Source of the DNA: JADKAV01 sp963704075
Lineage (GTDB): Bacteria > Actinomycetota > Actinomycetes > S36-B12 > UBA10799
Reading direction: 5' to 3'
DNA length: 64,000 nucleotides
NCBI GenBank assembly: GCA_963704075.1
Contig: CAVPGV010000006.1
Span: 1 to 64,000, forward strand
The position numbers and the translations under genes were made by a program. Positions 60,848 through 64,000 of this stretch are shown one piece after another. A model generated the notes under the pieces. That model was not told the DNA's origin, did no database searches, and saw only the letters and a list, made by a program, of their open reading frames with translations. The first letter of the stretch is position 1, and the number at the start of each line of letters is the position of its first letter.

Positions 60848-61375
60848 TCAGTTCTCTGCCAGTGCGTGCTCTGCGACCTCTTCGGCGCCGAGCAGGCCGA
60901 TCTCCACCAGGTCCAGCGGACTGATGAAGCCGTCATCGATGCGGAATCCACCGGCGCGGGCGATCGCGTCGCGCAGCGGCACCGCCCAGTGGTGCTCGAT
61001 CAGCAGCAGAGCCGCAGCGCTGTCGTCCGGGATGCCGGCCAGCACGTCCCAGTCGGCGTTCTGCTCGACCACGTCGATGCCTTCCGCGGCAGCAGCAGCC
61101 CCCGCGAGCGCACCCGCTTCCGCGCCTTCCTCGCCGTCGAAGCCCAGACCGATCAAGGCTCCGAGGGTGGCGCCGAACTCGACTCGGTCGTCGTCGGTGA
61201 GGGTGTCCAGGTGCGCGACGGTGAACTCACCGTCGGCGTCCTTGTAGACGACCATCGCGTCGATGACCTTCACCGTGTCCGCCTCCCGCAGTCGGGCGAG
61301 TTCGGCGGCGATCTCACCCTCGAAGTCGGGCTGGCTGAAGCCGATCACCAGTAGTTGAACGGGTCCGATACTCAT
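60848..61375 (-). CDS. DUF6325 family protein
   Basis: A 175-residue protein. PVQLLVIGFSQPDFEGEIAA opens a ferredoxin-like half similar in form to DUF1269; an alanine/glycine-rich hydrophobic hairpin (GALAGAAAAAEG) and an acidic second half (LVEIGLLGAEEVAEHALAEN) follow. It is followed by an arginine-rich micropeptide in the same operon. ATG 61375 begins it. Function unknown. Confidence 0.85.
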   Translation of the reverse strand: MSIGPVQLLVIGFSQPDFEGEIAAELARLREADTVKVIDAMVVYKDADGEFTVAHLDTLTDDDRVEFGATLGALIGLGFDGEEGAEAGALAGAAAAAEGIDVVEQNADWDVLAGIPDDSAAALLLIEHHWAVPLRDAIARAGGFRIDDGFISPLDLVEIGLLGAEEVAEHALAEN

Positions 61376-61406
61376 GTGTTGCCTCCTGTGCTAGTGCTGC
61401 CAAGTA

Positions 61407-62738
61407 TCAGGTCGTCGGGGTCGCAACCTGATCCCCCTGAGCGGGGGATTGCTCGTCCGCGGCGAAGATCTCGATGACGAACAGCACCACGAGCAACCCG
61501 ACGGTGGTCCACAGGATCAGCTCCGGGGTCTTGTAGCGCTGCAGCATCACGAAGACCAGTGCGGCCAGCGACGCCGCGATCCGCAGGCCCGTGGCCTGGG
61601 CGGAGACCCATGCGTGCACTGATTGCATCTGCAGACCCAGGGATGCCAGCCAGCGACGGATCGACGCAGCGACCCGGACGGGCACCCGACGGATGCCAGT
61701 GGCCACATTTCCCTCTCCCAGCAGCAGGCCGCCGAAGAGCAGCACCGCACCTGCGGCTGCGCCCGCCCAGAGGCTCTGGCGCAGGAAGTACGTGAACTGG
61801 TCGAAGATCGCCGTGGCGGCGGCGGTGTCGACGGTGGCCGGCAGTTCATTCGTGTAGGCCAGACGCCCGGCTGCCAGCGCAGCCGCGGTCACGGACATCG
61901 CGACGAGGAGCCCGAATCCGAACCATGCCAGTGCCTTGCGCGGCCGGTGACTCACGAAGATGCCGAGAACCGCTAGTGCGATCGCGATCAGCGGCAACCA
62001 GAAGCCCACGGCGTTGAGCAGGGAGTAGCCCGTCTGCAGCGAGGTGGCGTTGGGCACGTCGAACAGCACGATGGTCGCGGAGGTCGTGGCCGGGATGTTC
62101 GCGGCCACGGTCAGCCCACGATCGATCAGACGCTGCTTGACCTGAGTGATGAGGTTGCTCAGGTCGAGCACGACCTGGTTGTTCTCCACCTGCAGGGCGT
62201 TGTCGACGTTCTCCCCGCTCAGCGCGGCGTTCAGGCGCTGGTGGACCAAGGTGTTCGCCTCGACCCAGGCAGCCTCGAACTGCTCGGATTGCACGACGCG
62301 TTGCACCGTCTGTTCGGTGAAGGACTCGATGCCGGAGTTCAGCGGGCCGGTGAGTGCCTCCAGAGCGGCGGTCTGCCGGGGGGTCAGTGAGCGGTTCTCG
62401 GAGATGGTGGCGACCGCTTCACTGGTCAGGCCGGGAACGTCGATGTACGTGAAGATCTCCGCGGTGATCCGGTTCGTCACCGCTTGCTGCACCGCGGGAT
62501 CAGATGCCAGCGGCGCCACGGTCTGCACGTAGCGGCTGGTGTCGGTGACCTCGCCACGCGCCCACACTGAAACCACTGACAAGGGGGCCAAGATGCAGGC
62601 CACGACGATGAGCAGCGTGGACCAGAACGTCCTCACCCACCTCCGTGGCGGCTTGGTGGTCGCCTGTTGCTGCAGGTCGTCGATTTGTGCTTTGAGCCGG
62701 CGCACCTCTTCGGTGTCGCCCGATACGTCGTTGTCCAT
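61407..62738 (-). CDS. Integral membrane protein with N-terminal coiled coil
   Basis: A 443-residue protein of a conserved actinobacterial type. An N-terminal coiled coil (EEVRRLKAQIDDLQQQ) precedes one helix (residues about 42-62), then a soluble region of about 180 residues (SDPAVQQAVTNRITAEIFTY and further Gln/Val-rich heptads), and five or six C-terminal helices. I chose ATG 62738 with GGGAGGG upstream. Its position 31 bp upstream of DUF6325 suggests cotranscription. Role unknown. Confidence 0.75.
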   Translation of the reverse strand: MDNDVSGDTEEVRRLKAQIDDLQQQATTKPPRRWVRTFWSTLLIVVACILAPLSVVSVWARGEVTDTSRYVQTVAPLASDPAVQQAVTNRITAEIFTYIDVPGLTSEAVATISENRSLTPRQTAALEALTGPLNSGIESFTEQTVQRVVQSEQFEAAWVEANTLVHQRLNAALSGENVDNALQVENNQVVLDLSNLITQVKQRLIDRGLTVAANIPATTSATIVLFDVPNATSLQTGYSLLNAVGFWLPLIAIALAVLGIFVSHRPRKALAWFGFGLLVAMSVTAAALAAGRLAYTNELPATVDTAAATAIFDQFTYFLRQSLWAGAAAGAVLLFGGLLLGEGNVATGIRRVPVRVAASIRRWLASLGLQMQSVHAWVSAQATGLRIAASLAALVFVMLQRYKTPELILWTTVGLLVVLFVIEIFAADEQSPAQGDQVATPTT

Positions 62739-63077
62739 GTGCAAACCCTCCCATCACACGATCGTCGAAGTTCGCCGGGTCGGGATCACCTGTTGAGGGT
62801 GAAACTCAGCGCTTCGGATCGTTCTCGGTGGCGCGGGCTGTGTTGGCGGTTGAATGTTCGGCGTGGGCCGCCTGCGCGGATGGGCCACGTGCTCCTTGCG
62901 GTGAAGAAACGACCTGTCAGAGGTCGAATCCTCACCAGAAGGCCTTCTTGGATGACATGGGTCGTCGGGGCGGTTGGGGCACCGACGACCCCTTCGAGTC
63001 TGAAGGGCCCGCGAAACTCCGATCGTGGGTGGTGGCGCAACGACTCGCCGGCAGCCAGCAGATCGCCGCTGGGCCGG
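62739..63077. other. 339-bp gap between the membrane protein and LuxR genes
   Basis: No gene is convincing in any frame. It contains a few T-loop-like bases near 62920-62940 but no cloverleaf. It must hold the leftward promoter of the 62738 operon. Confidence 0.55.
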
Positions 63078-64000
63078 TCAGCGCCAGGTTTCGGCGAGAT
63101 CCTGGGCTTGGCGACGGGACTGGACGTTGAGTTTGCGGTAGATGGCTGCCGTGTGGCTCTTGACCGTCTCGCGGGACAGGAACAGCGTCTGTCCGATCTC
63201 GGCCAGGGTCATCCGTCCCATGAGCAGGTCCCACACACGTCGTTCTGCGGGACTCAGCTCGGCCAGGGGGCTGGCCGCGGAGTATCCCCGGCGAGCTCGA
63301 GCCGCCAGCAAGGTGCACATGCCCGCTTCCGGCGCCTCCGAGCCGTCACACCAGGACATGTACTGGCGGTAGCCGTCGAAGTCACCGCATCGGATGCTCG
63401 CCAGCGCCAGGATGGCCCCGGATAGCGGGCGGTACCAGGGCATGACGGTCCCGAGTTGCGGATTGATCGCCTGCTGTTGTGTGATCGCTTGCGCCGCATC
63501 TCGCTCGTTGCCCCGGATCACGGCCAGCGCCACCCTTCCCAGGGCGATGATTCCGCTGGTGCTCGCCATCGTGCTGAGATCGTGGAACGCGTAAGCGGCC
63601 AGTGCCGATTCGAGGCTCTCGCATGCTGCGGTGTCCGAGCCCGTGGCCATCTGCCACAAGCCGCGCAGGCAGAACGACTCGGCCTCCGTGCTGGCCAGTC
63701 CCACGGACCGGGAGATGGCCGCCGACATGTGAAACTCCTCGTCCGCCTGCGGATCGCCGGCCAGGGCGAGGTTCAGCGCGAGGACAAGGTGACTCAACGC
63801 CTGGATCGGGTTGTCGGGCTCGAAGGCAGCCATGGCGGCTCGCGTCAGATCGACGGCCTCGTGCACATCGTCGAGCCCGAAATGGTTGATGGCGATCAAG
63901 AGCGCCAGGTGGGACCGTACGTCGTTGGCCCGGATGTCGGTGTGCCAGTCGTCGGGAACGCTCGCCGATGTCATCTTCGTGTATCGCAGCACATGCCCGA
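63078..64000 (-). CDS. LuxR-family regulator, 5' end outside window
   Basis: The C-terminal 60 residues form a LuxR/FixJ helix-turn-helix (LSPAERRVWDLLMGRMTLAE then TVKSHTAAIYRKLNVQSRRQ). The visible upstream part (about 240 residues) is TPR-like helical repeats (SHLALLIAINHFGLDDVHEA and so on), as in MalT/LAL-type regulators of 800-1000 residues. The frame is open to the window edge, so the GTG at 63992 is probably not the true start. Its target is unknown. Confidence 0.8.
   Translation of the reverse strand, partial: GHVLRYTKMTSASVPDDWHTDIRANDVRSHLALLIAINHFGLDDVHEAVDLTRAAMAAFEPDNPIQALSHLVLALNLALAGDPQADEEFHMSAAISRSVGLASTEAESFCLRGLWQMATGSDTAACESLESALAAYAFHDLSTMASTSGIIALGRVALAVIRGNERDAAQAITQQQAINPQLGTVMPWYRPLSGAILALASIRCGDFDGYRQYMSWCDGSEAPEAGMCTLLAARARRGYSAASPLAELSPAERRVWDLLMGRMTLAEIGQTLFLSRETVKSHTAAIYRKLNVQSRRQAQDLAETWR

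Noticed and set aside
62895..62960. tRNA-like stretch with AGGTCGAATCCT
   Set aside because: Only four base pairs around a six-base loop are present, with no acceptor or anticodon stem; not a tRNA.

Overview
The window is about 64 kb of GC-rich bacterial DNA that reads as a chromosome segment of an actinomycete. The evidence is the codon use, the frequent GTG starts and 4-bp ATGA/GTGA gene overlaps, and several families typical of Actinobacteria: DUF2505, DUF1707, DUF6325, a MobA-DUF6457 fusion, an FadE5-type acyl-CoA dehydrogenase, a polyphosphate glucokinase and an EgtC-like amidotransferase. I cannot name a genus. There are no rRNA, tRNA or CRISPR genes.

Layout. (1) 1-8714: a probable amine-catabolism module. 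A leftward operon encodes a glutamine synthetase-like ligase, a cytochrome P450, a flavin/2Fe-2S reductase and a Rieske-type protein that lacks key ligands. A rightward arm encodes a class I amidotransferase, a MarR regulator and an APC permease, followed by a convergent PuuD-like hydrolase. A shared palindromic motif lies in front of both arms. (2) 8853-12178: a TetR-controlled ABC exporter with one permease and two separate ATPases that look like the halves of YbhF. (3) 12179-19215: a maltodextrin-type ABC importer (malF, malG, malK, malE) and a GH13 alpha-glucosidase. (4) 19669-29764: mixed housekeeping and hypothetical genes, including a PucR-type regulator, HAD phosphatase, PPK2, a PPi-type phosphofructokinase and an EgtC-like protein. 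(5) 29843-30004: a hairpin whose right arm is tandemly amplified. (6) 30130-40960: a secreted collagen-like protein, FadE5, an aquaporin, an ion channel, a polyphosphate glucokinase, a flippase-like protein, an aldehyde dehydrogenase, a PQQ-type sugar dehydrogenase and a ROK regulator. (7) 41004-45054: the SAM cycle (metK, ahcY) and aspartokinase lysC. (8) 45213-51961: molybdenum cofactor synthesis (moaD, moaA, mogA-moaE, moaC, mobA, moeA), then a truncated nitrate reductase operon (narJ remnant, narI, YwiC-like, cupin) with no narG or narH. (9) 52214-54798: DUF6394, a 39-residue protein and an RCK potassium channel with an internal duplication of its pore. (10) 54886-59430: MOSC protein, methyltransferase, DUF2249, an Fe-S-type regulator and an FdhF/YdeP-like molybdoenzyme, the likely user of the cofactor. 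(11) 59452-64000: asd, a DUF6325 operon with an arginine-rich micropeptide, a membrane protein and a partial LuxR regulator.

Six recognisable genes are broken by frameshifts, and every break is explained by one or two extra bases. This uniform direction points to insertion errors in the sequence rather than six decayed genes, so those genes are annotated at full length. The strongest biological oddities are the Rieske-like protein without its catalytic ligands, the duplicated-pore potassium channel, the gutted nar operon, the hairpin-derived tandem repeat and the DUF6325-linked arginine-rich peptide.
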